Shown here one piece after another: positions 53,623 to 62,554 of a stretch of DNA of 64,000 bases. The position numbers were made by a program, and so were the translations under genes. The notes under the pieces are model-generated. The model saw only the letters and a program-made list of their open reading frames with translations. It was not told the origin of the DNA and did not search any database. The stretch is from JBFHIJ01 sp963678775. Lineage in GTDB: Bacteria; Bacteroidota; Ignavibacteria; Kapaibacteriales; UBA2268. Position 1 is the first letter of the stretch; each line of letters opens with the position of its first letter. The stretch is from NCBI GenBank assembly GCA_963678775.2, contig CAXXGR010000007.1:620001-684000 (forward strand), given 5' to 3'.

Positions 53623-53991
53623 TTAGTTATTAAATATACTAATAGAAAAGAAACAAAGCGACACATCTTCTCCTTTGTTATATACTCGGAAAAAGATATA
53701 GTTGCGAATAGATATGCAAAATTGTTTCCCCCCCAGGATTGCATCAATATTCGTACTGATGCACCTTCATAATATAATCAAAATTTGTTAAATCATAAAG
53801 ATTAATGTTTGATTGATAAAATATATTATATCTTAATATAAGAGCTAAGTCTCAATATACCAAACACTTTTAATCTTATACATAAAATATTATTAGACAT
53901 ACTAATTTTTAGTCGACAAATGCTTATTATTATAGAATATTTAACTATATTTGCTATGGTAAGTTTGCTTTATAAATAACTGAAAACAACT
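53623..53991. other. 369-base intergenic region between divergent genes
   Basis: No gene is seen. It contains a run of seven C (53728-53734), unusual in this AT-rich DNA, and a hairpin TGCATCA / TGATGCA (53740-53746 with 53757-53763). A candidate -7 box TATATTTG (53946-53953) lies 39 bases before the glycosyltransferase start. The region must hold the promoters of both flanking genes. Confidence 0.55.
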
Positions 53992-56283
53992 ATGTTAAAA
54001 GACTACCAAAAGCCTGAACTATCCGTATGTATTATAGCTAAAAACGAAAGTAAAATGCTTCCTGGTTGCTTGGAATCTGTTTTGCCTATAGCAAAAGAAA
54101 TTATTTTAGTAGATACAGGTTCTGAAGACAATACTGTAGAAATAGCACACAAATCAGGTTGCAGGGTTATTGAAACTAGTTGGGAACATGATTTCTCGAA
54201 AGCACGTAATATTGCATTAAAATATGCAAAATATGATTTTATTCTATCTATAGATGCTGATGAAAGGCTGGTAAATCCGCAAGCTATTGCTTCAATTTTG
54301 GCTAAACCCAAAGAATCTACAGGTGCCTGGCTTATTGAAGTGACATCAGAAGCTTTGTCAAAAAACGAACAAAAAGATGTTTTTATTTCTAATTTACTCA
54401 GATTGTTTAGAAACTCGTCTACTATTTTCTATCAAAATATTGTACACGAACAAATAATTCACACAGTATTAGAATCAGGATATCAAATTGAAAATTCTGA
54501 TGTAAAAATCCTTCATTATGGCTATTCCCTTTCACCGAATGAAATGCTTTTAAAACAAAGAAGAAATCTAAAATTGCTTAATATCGCGCTAGAATTAGAT
54601 AGTAATGATTATTATTCTCTACTCCAGCGAGCTAAAACAAATCTTGCTCTTGGAGAAATTAAATCTGCCGAACAAGATATCAGCTTAGCAATAGAGCATT
54701 CCGAAACTAATAGCGCTGTAAAGCCTCAAGCTCTCAATTATGGTGCTATTATAGCTTTTAGAAATAATCAATTAGAATTGGCTTTCAAAAGAGCTAACGA
54801 GTCTTTGTCTATAATTCCTGATCAAGTATTTGCGAACTTTATAGTTGCAGATTTATTTGCAAAAAATGGTAGTCACAAAGACTCACTTAAGCACTATTTA
54901 CGGGTAGAACAATCTTTAAAACATCCTGATTTAAAAGCTAGGATTATGGGAGATTATTATATATCACTGCCTGATTTGGCTTTTAAAATTGGACGTAATT
55001 TTACACTGCTTCAAAATTACGAAAAAGCTGAAGAATATTTTGAATTAGGATATAGAGAAGATACTGAAAATATTCACCTTTTAGTAGGTTTAGCTAATAT
55101 GTCTTTCAAAAAGTGCGATTATAACAAAGCAGAATCTTACTTAAAGAAAGCTCTTACTTTAGACTCTAAAAATCTCCAAATTTTAGAATTTCTCAATTCT
55201 CTCAAAAAACATATTCGAACACAACCGGAAAATTTAAAATATTATAAACCAAATCTTACTAAAAATACTGGGCTTTCTGTGTCAATGATTGTCAAAAATG
55301 AAGAGAATATGTTGCCGGGTTGTTTAGATAGCATAAAAGAGATAGCAGACGAAATCATAGTGGTGGACACAGGTTCAAACGACAAAACAAAAGAAATAGC
55401 CTTGTCTTTTGGAGCTAATGTATATGATTTCGAATGGATTGATGACTTTTCTGCAGCTAGAAATGAATCATTAAAACACTGCTCAGGCAAATGGATTTTA
55501 TATTTGGATGCAGATGAAAGATTAGAAGAGAACAGTAAAGAAGAATTACTAAGAGTGATACAAAGCACAGATGAAAATATAGGTGGTTATATATGTTTGA
55601 TTTATAGCTCTCATGTCAAACTGGATGGTTCTTCTGAACTTCATAGAGGAGGCTATCCACGCTTATTTAGAAATCTGGGGTATCCCTCGATCCATTTCAA
55701 AGGCAGAGTCCATGAGCAAATTACTCCTTCTATACTTGCTCTTGATAAAGTTTTTGTAATGACAGATATTAAAATTGAACATCTTGGCTATAATCAACCA
55801 AGGGAGATAATGGAAGCCAAAATAAAACGTAATTATAAGATGCTACTGGCACACATTAAAGAAGAGCCTACTTATGGTTATGCATGGTATCAACTGGGGC
55901 AAACATTAGCACAGATGAAAATATTCAATGAAGCAGAGGAGTCTATCCGGTTCTCTCTGAAGTGTGGCAACCTCTCAGACTCTATTTATGCAAGTGCGAC
56001 AGCTACTTTGTCACAACTTACAGGAAGTCAAAAAAAGTTTTCTGAAGCTCTGTATTGGGCTGAAGAATCATTGAAAAAAGCACCTGAGCAGTTATATTCT
56101 ATTTCTCTTAAAGCCCATGCTCTGCTTTATCTGAATAGACTTGAAGAATCTAAAGAATACTTTAACATGCTAATAAAACTTAAAGATTCTAAACGTGGAA
56201 TTCCACTTTCAGGTTTCGATATAGAAGTCCCGGATAGTATTATTAAACAAGGTTTACTTGAACTAGAAAGAAGGCAAGTATAA
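53992..56283 (+). CDS. double GT2-domain glycosyltransferase with TPR repeats
   Basis: 763 residues. Two family-2 glycosyltransferase domains lie in one chain. The first begins LSVCIIAKNESKMLPGCLES (residue 9) with SIDADERL. The second begins LSVSMIVKNEENMLPGCLDS (about 425) with YLDADERLEE. Each keeps the DxD-type metal site (DAD) and the DTGS block. TPR helices lie between them (about 200-410) and at the C-terminus (about 640-760). The domains resemble SunS-like peptide glycosyltransferases, but the acceptor is unknown. Cytoplasmic; no signal or membrane helix. Monocistronic, convergent with the PorV-like gene. Confidence 0.88.
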   Translation: MLKDYQKPELSVCIIAKNESKMLPGCLESVLPIAKEIILVDTGSEDNTVEIAHKSGCRVIETSWEHDFSKARNIALKYAKYDFILSIDADERLVNPQAIASILAKPKESTGAWLIEVTSEALSKNEQKDVFISNLLRLFRNSSTIFYQNIVHEQIIHTVLESGYQIENSDVKILHYGYSLSPNEMLLKQRRNLKLLNIALELDSNDYYSLLQRAKTNLALGEIKSAEQDISLAIEHSETNSAVKPQALNYGAIIAFRNNQLELAFKRANESLSIIPDQVFANFIVADLFAKNGSHKDSLKHYLRVEQSLKHPDLKARIMGDYYISLPDLAFKIGRNFTLLQNYEKAEEYFELGYREDTENIHLLVGLANMSFKKCDYNKAESYLKKALTLDSKNLQILEFLNSLKKHIRTQPENLKYYKPNLTKNTGLSVSMIVKNEENMLPGCLDSIKEIADEIIVVDTGSNDKTKEIALSFGANVYDFEWIDDFSAARNESLKHCSGKWILYLDADERLEENSKEELLRVIQSTDENIGGYICLIYSSHVKLDGSSELHRGGYPRLFRNLGYPSIHFKGRVHEQITPSILALDKVFVMTDIKIEHLGYNQPREIMEAKIKRNYKMLLAHIKEEPTYGYAWYQLGQTLAQMKIFNEAEESIRFSLKCGNLSDSIYASATATLSQLTGSQKKFSEALYWAEESLKKAPEQLYSISLKAHALLYLNRLEESKEYFNMLIKLKDSKRGIPLSGFDIEVPDSIIKQGLLELERRQV

Positions 56284-56289
56284 AGAAAC

Positions 56290-56367
56290 AACAGATAACA
56301 TATATATAAGTGTTTTAGTTAAAACTCTATATAAAATGATATATTATGTGATAAATTGTTATCTGTT
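56290..56367. repeat. 11-base inverted repeat at the convergent gene ends
   Basis: AACAGATAACA (56290-56300) and TGTTATCTGTT (56357-56367) are perfect complements 56 bases apart. The right arm lies inside the end of the PorV-like gene. It may form a long-loop 3' structure. Confidence 0.55.
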
Positions 56368-57404
56368 AGAGCACTGTTTGCAACAGAATAATCAATATGA
56401 AAACTAAATGGAATGTGTAAGTCATTAGCATCAGGCCTTACAGAAACACCTGTTCCCCAGTTATTTAAAGGTAAAAACTTTGATGCCCCTTTGTCATCGC
56501 CATATATATCAAATCCAACTCTAAAAGCTAAAAACTCATGGAATACAATTTCTGAGCCTAATATAAAAGATGGATTCTTTTCATACTGTCGCAAAATAGC
56601 ATCAAATGATAATATGATATATCTTGTAGGAGGCACATAAATTTCTTCTATTTCCCCATCGATAGAAGACCGAGTTTGATAATTTTCATCGTTTAAGCCA
56701 TATTCCATTGCTATGCCAGCCCTTACAGTATAGGGCAGATATTCATAATCTTCATTGGCATTATTCCAAAACATAATTCCTGAAATATTTTGAACGGCTA
56801 CTCCTACAGAAACCATATTCATTACATCAAATTTGGTACCAACGTCCAAGCCATAACCGGTAGCATTAGTTTGTGAACCTGTTAAGTTATTCGTCAAGTA
56901 TTTAACATTAAAACCTATTGCAGCATTTTCTAACGAGTAAGCACCTGCAAGGTTCAGAGCATATTGGAGCGCAGAGAAATCACCTATAGGGTTACCCATC
57001 ACATCTCTTCCGGTAAAACTACCGGTAGAAAAGCTATTAACTCCAAACCCTACACCAAGTCTCGGATATATTGACTGAGCCCATGCCATAGTAGAATGTG
57101 TTCTACCATGTCCTAAACTAGAAACACTACCCGTAACCTGAGGATTATTAGCTAAAAAACCAAGACCTGCAGGATTATAAAATATTGCATTGGGATCATT
57201 AGATATGGCTGTAAAAGCACCTGCCATGGAAATAGCTCTGGCACCTACATCTCTAAGTAAATATGCTTCACTATAACCACCACCTGATGCTTGCGCTAAT
57301 GATGATGAGTAGGAAAAAAGGGAAACAATAAATAAAAACAATATGGAACCCATACTACAATTAAGAAAGCGACTCTTCCCGTGTTGTGTATTTTTGGTTA
57401 CCAT
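56319..57404 (-). CDS. PorV/PorQ-family outer membrane barrel protein
   Basis: Outer membrane beta-barrel of the PorV/UPF0164 type. After a signal peptide (hydrophobic MGSILFLFIVSLFSYSSS) comes the family opening LRDVGARAISMAGAFTAISN and DPNAIFYNPAGLGFL. Alternating strands follow to a terminal aromatic, NISFYIEF. PorV shuttles T9SS cargo at the outer membrane. Whether this copy does so or is another member of the broad family is not decidable here. A frame open from 57467 overlaps the previous gene; the ATG at 57404 (361 residues) lies 2 bases past its stop. Last gene of the 8-gene operon. Confidence 0.82.
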   Translation of the reverse strand: MVTKNTQHGKSRFLNCSMGSILFLFIVSLFSYSSSLAQASGGGYSEAYLLRDVGARAISMAGAFTAISNDPNAIFYNPAGLGFLANNPQVTGSVSSLGHGRTHSTMAWAQSIYPRLGVGFGVNSFSTGSFTGRDVMGNPIGDFSALQYALNLAGAYSLENAAIGFNVKYLTNNLTGSQTNATGYGLDVGTKFDVMNMVSVGVAVQNISGIMFWNNANEDYEYLPYTVRAGIAMEYGLNDENYQTRSSIDGEIEEIYVPPTRYIILSFDAILRQYEKNPSFILGSEIVFHEFLAFRVGFDIYGDDKGASKFLPLNNWGTGVSVRPDANDLHIPFSFHIDYSVANSALTDNNLSHNISFYIEF

Positions 57405-57406
57405 AA

Positions 57407-57853
57407 CTACCTCGATATTATAAACTTTTCCGTATCCTTTTGCCCGTTGCTGACTTGAAGTACACAAATATAGATTCCATTTGGTATCTTTGAAATATCT
57501 AATCTAAATTCTCTTTGATTAGACACTTTGTTACCTGAAATTATATCCAGTACCTTCTTCCCTAACATATTGAAACATGCAATCTGAAAGTTATGCTTGT
57601 TATCAGATATAGAGATTTCTATAGTCATTAATTCTGCAGTTTGATCAATATTAACCTTTTTGATTTTAGAAGGTTTAGAAATTGTATCATTTTTTACAGT
57701 TTTATCTGAACTATACTGCAAAGAGCTTCTTACTACAGAACTATCAAAATATATGCCAGTATGTGATTTTTGAGGATTTATGTAAGTTTCAGAGGTATGC
57801 GAAAGAGTAATCGAGATAATAAGAAATAAAAATATAGTAGATATAAGTTTCAT
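57407..57853 (-). CDS. small secreted protein consisting mostly of a T9SS type A sorting domain
   Basis: 148 residues. Signal peptide MKLISTIFLFLIISITLS, a polar linker (about 20-65), then the C-terminal sorting domain. Its strands are recognisable: IACFNMLGKKVLDI, FRLDISKIPNGIYICVLQVS and the end DTEKFIISR, matching the T9SS pattern (dxs.L.sGvYfv...k..kkiik). Almost no cargo precedes the sorting signal, which is unusual. It is sandwiched between the one-TM protein (4-base gap) and the PorV-like gene (2-base gap), so it is likely co-produced with both. Confidence 0.82.
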   Translation of the reverse strand: MKLISTIFLFLIISITLSHTSETYINPQKSHTGIYFDSSVVRSSLQYSSDKTVKNDTISKPSKIKKVNIDQTAELMTIEISISDNKHNFQIACFNMLGKKVLDIISGNKVSNQREFRLDISKIPNGIYICVLQVSNGQKDTEKFIISR

Positions 57854-57857
57854 AAGT

Positions 57858-59489
57858 CTATTCTCGTTTGTTAAACTTTTTTGCTAATTCATCCATTGCT
57901 TCTTTACTGCCAAGCAAATCCTGAACGTTCTTTTTTGTTTCAATTGAAGCCTTACCTGTTCCCAGTTCACGTGCAAGTGTTTCAAGCTCTTCATCAGTTA
58001 AGTTTTCTAACTTACTAAGTTGCTTGTTTTTTTCTTTCATTTCTTCTTCAGTAATTTTCATAGCTAATTGCATTTTCGCAGAAAGACCTGAATAATCAGA
58101 AGACTTAGGTTTATCTACTATTGTAGATGCATTACTATTACTACGTATCGCATCTATTATTTGTTCAATTTTATTAGCTCTTTTATCTCTGGTAGGAATT
58201 ATATTTTCCTTAGTTGCTTGTTTAGTGTTCTTGACTTTCTTTTGGTCAGGGGCGTTTTGCGATCCTTCAGAATAAGCTTGTTTAGCTCGTAGCATTTCTG
58301 CAGAAAACTTTGTTCTATTTTCTTTAGATTGCCCTGCTTCTGTTAACTCAGGCTCTGATTTAGACTTATCTTTTTGGAGACCTGTTTTATGCTTTTGTTT
58401 TCTATCTGCCAAGCCTTTTTCTATATCTTCTTCAACTTCTGTAGATTCTTTATGATATTTTTTTGCTTTTTCTTTTCTATCATCAATTTTTCTTTTCTTC
58501 TCACTAAATTCTTTAAGTGCTAGGAGTTGCTTATTTCTCCATCTTAAATATAAATAGACTACAAGTAAAGCACCGGTTAAAATTATATAAAGGACATACT
58601 CAGTCCACCAAGGAAAACCATAAAAGTCTTTAAATAATAAAGATTTAACAATAGTGGAATCATTTGCCATTATCGAATCAGATGGAAATATATTTTTAAA
58701 TCGCTTTTCTGCTATTAGGTGTTCGTTATCTTTTGTAGTTGAGTCTGTATTTAGTTTTAGAGAGTCTAATTCAGATCTATACTGATTATCTAAGGATTTA
58801 ATGGACAGCTTATAAGATTTGTTCAATCCTATACTGTCTAAGCCTGTGATGCTGCTCATTTGTCTTAAAAATGCATTAGTCTTAGTAGTGTCATCCAGAT
58901 TTCTTGCGATTTCGGCAAGAACAGCCAAATGGACTGGCATATTCGATTGGTTATATGCTTTAAAGGCTGATTTGACAGCTGCATCATAATCCTTAGTTTT
59001 AAAAAGAATATCTGTTAATATGTCTTGTGAATTTTTGTAATTGGATTTAGCTAAATCTTCTAATGCTACTTCCGTTAAGCCGGACTCATATGCTAAAAGA
59101 GAATTTCTATAGATATCTTCTTGTTTGTCTATTTTTGACCAATTGAATGTTTCAACAGCACATATATTGACAGATTTTAGAGGTGCAATCGTATAACCTG
59201 ATTGCTCATTCAAATTTATATAAATATTAGTTGTATTATCTTGATAACTTATATCAATAGAACTTATCTTGCCTTTACCTACAAATGTATTTTTTGATCC
59301 TTTATAATCAGTACCCGGAATCTTCAAAATTATTTGTTTTTTGTCTTCAGATAAAGATGAAGTAGCATCTTTAGGATAAGTGTCAAATTGGAAAAATACA
59401 CGATTTGCCATTGGTACAGATATCTGCAAGAGTGATTCGGCAGATGATAATGTAGGTATTAGTAATATGATAAGTAGTAGCTTATACAA
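57858..59489 (-). CDS. one-TM protein with periplasmic AMIN-like/helical region and cytoplasmic coiled coil
   Basis: 543 residues, no confident family. A signal peptide (MYKLLLIILLIPTLSSA) leads to a beta-rich part (about 18-110; RVFFQFD, KISSIDISYQDNTTNIYINL) resembling an AMIN domain. A helical TPR-like part (about 120-220) follows, then a membrane helix near 290-312 (YVLYIILTGALLVVYLYLRW). The C-terminal about 230 residues are lysine/glutamate-rich with coiled-coil character. The layout suggests a link between periplasm and cytoplasm. Its start is 1 base past the kinase-like gene's stop, so translation is coupled. Similarity to AMIN is my pattern reading only. Confidence 0.65.
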   Translation of the reverse strand: MYKLLLIILLIPTLSSAESLLQISVPMANRVFFQFDTYPKDATSSLSEDKKQIILKIPGTDYKGSKNTFVGKGKISSIDISYQDNTTNIYINLNEQSGYTIAPLKSVNICAVETFNWSKIDKQEDIYRNSLLAYESGLTEVALEDLAKSNYKNSQDILTDILFKTKDYDAAVKSAFKAYNQSNMPVHLAVLAEIARNLDDTTKTNAFLRQMSSITGLDSIGLNKSYKLSIKSLDNQYRSELDSLKLNTDSTTKDNEHLIAEKRFKNIFPSDSIMANDSTIVKSLLFKDFYGFPWWTEYVLYIILTGALLVVYLYLRWRNKQLLALKEFSEKKRKIDDRKEKAKKYHKESTEVEEDIEKGLADRKQKHKTGLQKDKSKSEPELTEAGQSKENRTKFSAEMLRAKQAYSEGSQNAPDQKKVKNTKQATKENIIPTRDKRANKIEQIIDAIRSNSNASTIVDKPKSSDYSGLSAKMQLAMKITEEEMKEKNKQLSKLENLTDEELETLARELGTGKASIETKKNVQDLLGSKEAMDELAKKFNKRE

Positions 59490-59490
59490 A

Positions 59491-60789
59491 TCATTTCACT
59501 CCGGGAAAACTAATTTTAAATGTAGTGCCTTTGTTCAATTCTGATAAAACAACTATCCTACCATAATGCTGCTCAATTATATATTTAGAAATATATAATC
59601 CTAAGCCATGCTGCAAATAGTCAACCGAATATGGTTCAAAAATATTCTCAAGCACTGATTCTTCTATTCCAATTCCATTATCAGAGATATTAATAGATAT
59701 CCGATTGCCGGTATTTGAATAAACTCCGACGGTAATAGCACCACCATCAGGAATGTATTTTGCAGAATAAAGAATTAGATTCATTACTGCTTGTTCCAGA
59801 TGAGATTTAATACCTAGTATTTTAATTTCGTTATCTTCATAATCAGATACTAATTCAATATCTTCTCTTTCAAGTTTATTTTTTGTAAAGAGAATTACTT
59901 CATCTATAACTGAACATATATTCAAAGATATAATCTGCTCTTTTCCATAATCAGAATTAGCTAACTTATTTATTCTATTGTTGATTTTAACTATTTTATT
60001 GATTTCGTTTTTTATTACTTCTATGCGTTTTTCAGGATTACCGACACCACTTTCCATCAAGTCCAAATTAGTATTAATTACCATCAAAGGAGCTCCAATT
60101 TCGACAGAAAATGAAGCAGTTAGTTCTCCCAGAGAAGAATATTTTGCTGATTCCAGCATTCTTCTATTAAGCAAATCCATACGTTTATTTAGATTAGCAA
60201 TAGTATCCATAGATAAAATATTAAAAATAGCAGCAGCTGCATTTTCTGCAATCATCTCAATTTCAACTATATCTTCTTCATTGAAATCATTTTTTGGTAA
60301 TTGAGTTTTGCCAACAAACACGCCAAAATTTTCACCTGCGAGTTTTAGGGGAGCAATAAAGAAATAATTATTTTCAGAAGGATTAATAGTATTAGGAATA
60401 ATGGCTGTTTCTTTATTTTCACATACCCAATCGATAATACCTTCTTCTTCTAATTTCATAATATCATTTTTTAAATCATTTTCAGCATCAAAAGAATAAT
60501 CTATATGTTTAGCCTCATTCGTTCTATAAATACTACATTCTAACAAATCAAACATTTTTGAACAAAATACTTGAAGTTCGTTTAGTATTTCTTCTATAGA
60601 AGCATATCTCAGAAAGTCGATATCAACTTCATGTGGAAGGTTAGAAGCATATTGATTTTGAGGAGTAACTTTAACATTTTTTCTTAAATCATCAACTTCT
60701 TTTCTAAGGATTTTGACAGATAATTCTAAGGATTTGATATAATCATCCTGAGCCTTACCCCTATTAATATTTTCAATATTTTTTGCCAT
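59491..60789 (-). CDS. histidine-kinase-like protein (GAF + HATPase) lacking the phospho-acceptor His
   Basis: 432 residues, soluble. N-terminal coiled coil (about 15-45), GAF-like domain (about 60-195), dimerisation/H-box helix and HATPase_c domain (about 320-430). In the H-box, SLGELTASFSVEIGAPLMVI aligns with the usual A-G-x-A-H-E-I-N-N-P-L, but the histidine is Val229. The N-box reads MNLILYSAKY with Tyr341 where the Mg-binding Asn is expected. The G1 (SDNGIGIEE) and G2 (GLGLYISKYI) boxes are kept. It may bind ATP without autophosphorylating. Sits between HDOD (6 bases) and the one-TM gene (1 base) in the flagellar-regulator operon. Confidence 0.85.
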   Translation of the reverse strand: MAKNIENINRGKAQDDYIKSLELSVKILRKEVDDLRKNVKVTPQNQYASNLPHEVDIDFLRYASIEEILNELQVFCSKMFDLLECSIYRTNEAKHIDYSFDAENDLKNDIMKLEEEGIIDWVCENKETAIIPNTINPSENNYFFIAPLKLAGENFGVFVGKTQLPKNDFNEEDIVEIEMIAENAAAAIFNILSMDTIANLNKRMDLLNRRMLESAKYSSLGELTASFSVEIGAPLMVINTNLDLMESGVGNPEKRIEVIKNEINKIVKINNRINKLANSDYGKEQIISLNICSVIDEVILFTKNKLEREDIELVSDYEDNEIKILGIKSHLEQAVMNLILYSAKYIPDGGAITVGVYSNTGNRISINISDNGIGIEESVLENIFEPYSVDYLQHGLGLYISKYIIEQHYGRIVVLSELNKGTTFKISFPGVK

Positions 60790-60795
60790 TTCACC

Positions 60796-61755
60796 CTAAG
60801 CTATTGATTTGTTAGAAAATGATTTAAAAACTGATGCCTTCTCAAATTCATCAGTCAATTCCTGCTTTAAAATAGTAAAAGCACTGTTTTTATCCAAAAA
60901 ATCTGTATTATCTTCACCATCGAATATTTCATTTGATAAATATAATGGAGATTGTTTTTGGTCTTGCGCCCAACTCATGTAACCCATCTGTTTGGCAAAC
61001 CACTCAGACATGGAGACGATAGCTGTCAAAGGTTCATCTATAGCTCCAAATGCAGTATCGTCATTACTTTTATGTTCTGAGGCTGTACCTGATGCAAGCT
61101 TTTCTTCTACAATATCCATGAAATATGTATGATGATGTGCTATAGCAACACATAACCTATCCGGTAGATTCCATTTTTCAGCTATCCATGCTCCAATTTC
61201 AGCATGTGTAGTTTCAAGTACTAACATTTCTGCTTCGGGCATAGATAACATATTTTGTTCCTGAAGCTCACGTATTTTTAGAAAATCTTTTGAAAATGAT
61301 TCTACTAATACCAATACGCCAATATCATGCATAAGTCCTGTAACAAATGCTTCTCCGGCAAGTCTGTAACCAAGTTTTCTGGCTATTACTCGTGATGATG
61401 TACCACAAAAAACAGAATATTGCCAAAATGAATTAACATCAAAAGATGATTTTTGAATTTTATTAAAAAACTTTTGAATTATCAAACTTAAAATAATTTC
61501 TTTTATCGTATTTATCCCCATAACCACAACAGCCAAATCAATAGTAGATATTTTTCTGGCAAAACCATAAAAGGGGGAATTAGCAACTTTCAGCACTTTA
61601 GCCGTTAGTGACTGATCATTTTCAATAATTTTTGCAAGGTTTGCAGCACTGATATCCGGATTGTCTAAAGCAGCTAAAACCTGAGACATAACCGCCGGAA
61701 TCGTTGGCAAATCTCTCAAAGATTCTAATTTATTTTGTACTTTTTTACTAAGCAT
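60796..61755 (-). CDS. HDOD-domain signalling protein
   Basis: 319 residues. The HDOD domain covers about 1-220: LRDLPTIPAVMSQVLAALDN, ENDQSLTAKVLKVANSPFYG and MGINTIKEIILSLII. HDIGVLVLVESF and HAEIGAWIAEKWNLPDRL preserve the HD-like helices. HDOD proteins are non-catalytic relatives of HD-GYP proteins and regulate motility, stress and c-di-GMP pathways in several bacteria. It overlaps the FliA gene end by 8 bases, so they are coupled. Confidence 0.9.
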   Translation of the reverse strand: MLSKKVQNKLESLRDLPTIPAVMSQVLAALDNPDISAANLAKIIENDQSLTAKVLKVANSPFYGFARKISTIDLAVVVMGINTIKEIILSLIIQKFFNKIQKSSFDVNSFWQYSVFCGTSSRVIARKLGYRLAGEAFVTGLMHDIGVLVLVESFSKDFLKIRELQEQNMLSMPEAEMLVLETTHAEIGAWIAEKWNLPDRLCVAIAHHHTYFMDIVEEKLASGTASEHKSNDDTAFGAIDEPLTAIVSMSEWFAKQMGYMSWAQDQKQSPLYLSNEIFDGEDNTDFLDKNSAFTILKQELTDEFEKASVFKSFSNKSIA

Positions 61756-62536
61756 GCTGAAATTCTTTCATTTTTTTTCTAAGGTCTTTCATTACTTGTC
61801 CGTGGATCTGGCATACTCTGCTTTCAGATACTTTAATCAGTTGGCCGATTTCCTTGAAAGTTAATTCTTCATAATAGTATAAAGTTACTACAAGTCTTTT
61901 CTTTTCAGGTAAGTTTTGCAAATGGATAACTAGATGATCCAATCTCTCTTCGTTAGTAATAGCATCTAAGGAAGAGATTTGTTCAACATCAGGAATTTCT
62001 TCTATAAGATTGACATCGTTATCGTCAATATTCAAAGGCATACTAAACGATTCATTCATCGATAAAGATGCTTTAGCAGCAGCGGCTGCAGCTAGATATG
62101 AATTATATTGCTCAGGAGTAACCTGTAACTTTTTCATTATTTCTGCAGGGCTAACATCTCCACCCTTTTCCGCTCTAAGTTTATCACTTGCATTTATGTA
62201 GTCAGTAGCTTTTTTTCTAGCAGTCCTGGAAAGCCAATCAAGTTTTCTCAGCTCATCTTGTATTATTCCTCTTATTCTTGGGATGGCATAAGATTCGAAT
62301 TTTACACCCCGCTCAGGGTCGTATCTTTTTATAGATTCATAGAGACCAAGAATCCCAAAATTTAAAAAATCATCTTCTGAAAGAAAGGAATTACCCGGTA
62401 AGTGCATTTGCTGTATAACATATTTTATCAGCCACACATAATTAATCACTAACTTATCAAAAGCATTTTTATCTTGGTAATCGGATATGAATAAGTCATT
62501 CCATACCTCGGTCATATCTACATTTTTTTTAGCCAT
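61748..62536 (-). CDS. fliA: FliA/WhiG-family RNA polymerase sigma factor (flagellar sigma-28 type)
   Basis: 262 residues with sigma-70 regions 2, 3 and 4. Region 2 includes DFLNFGILGLYESIKRYDPE and RGVKFESYAIPRIRGIIQDE, followed by LRKLDWLSRTARKKA, which is diagnostic of the FliA/WhiG class. Region 4 is LTFKEIGQLIKVSESRVCQI. It is expected to transcribe late flagellar, motor and chemotaxis genes. The gene order FlhG-like, unknown, fliA recalls flhF-flhG-fliA arrangements. Its end overlaps the HDOD start by 8 bases. Confidence 0.93.
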   Translation of the reverse strand: MAKKNVDMTEVWNDLFISDYQDKNAFDKLVINYVWLIKYVIQQMHLPGNSFLSEDDFLNFGILGLYESIKRYDPERGVKFESYAIPRIRGIIQDELRKLDWLSRTARKKATDYINASDKLRAEKGGDVSPAEIMKKLQVTPEQYNSYLAAAAAAKASLSMNESFSMPLNIDDNDVNLIEEIPDVEQISSLDAITNEERLDHLVIHLQNLPEKKRLVVTLYYYEELTFKEIGQLIKVSESRVCQIHGQVMKDLRKKMKEFQHA

Positions 62537-62554
62537 ATATAAAGATAAACCTTA

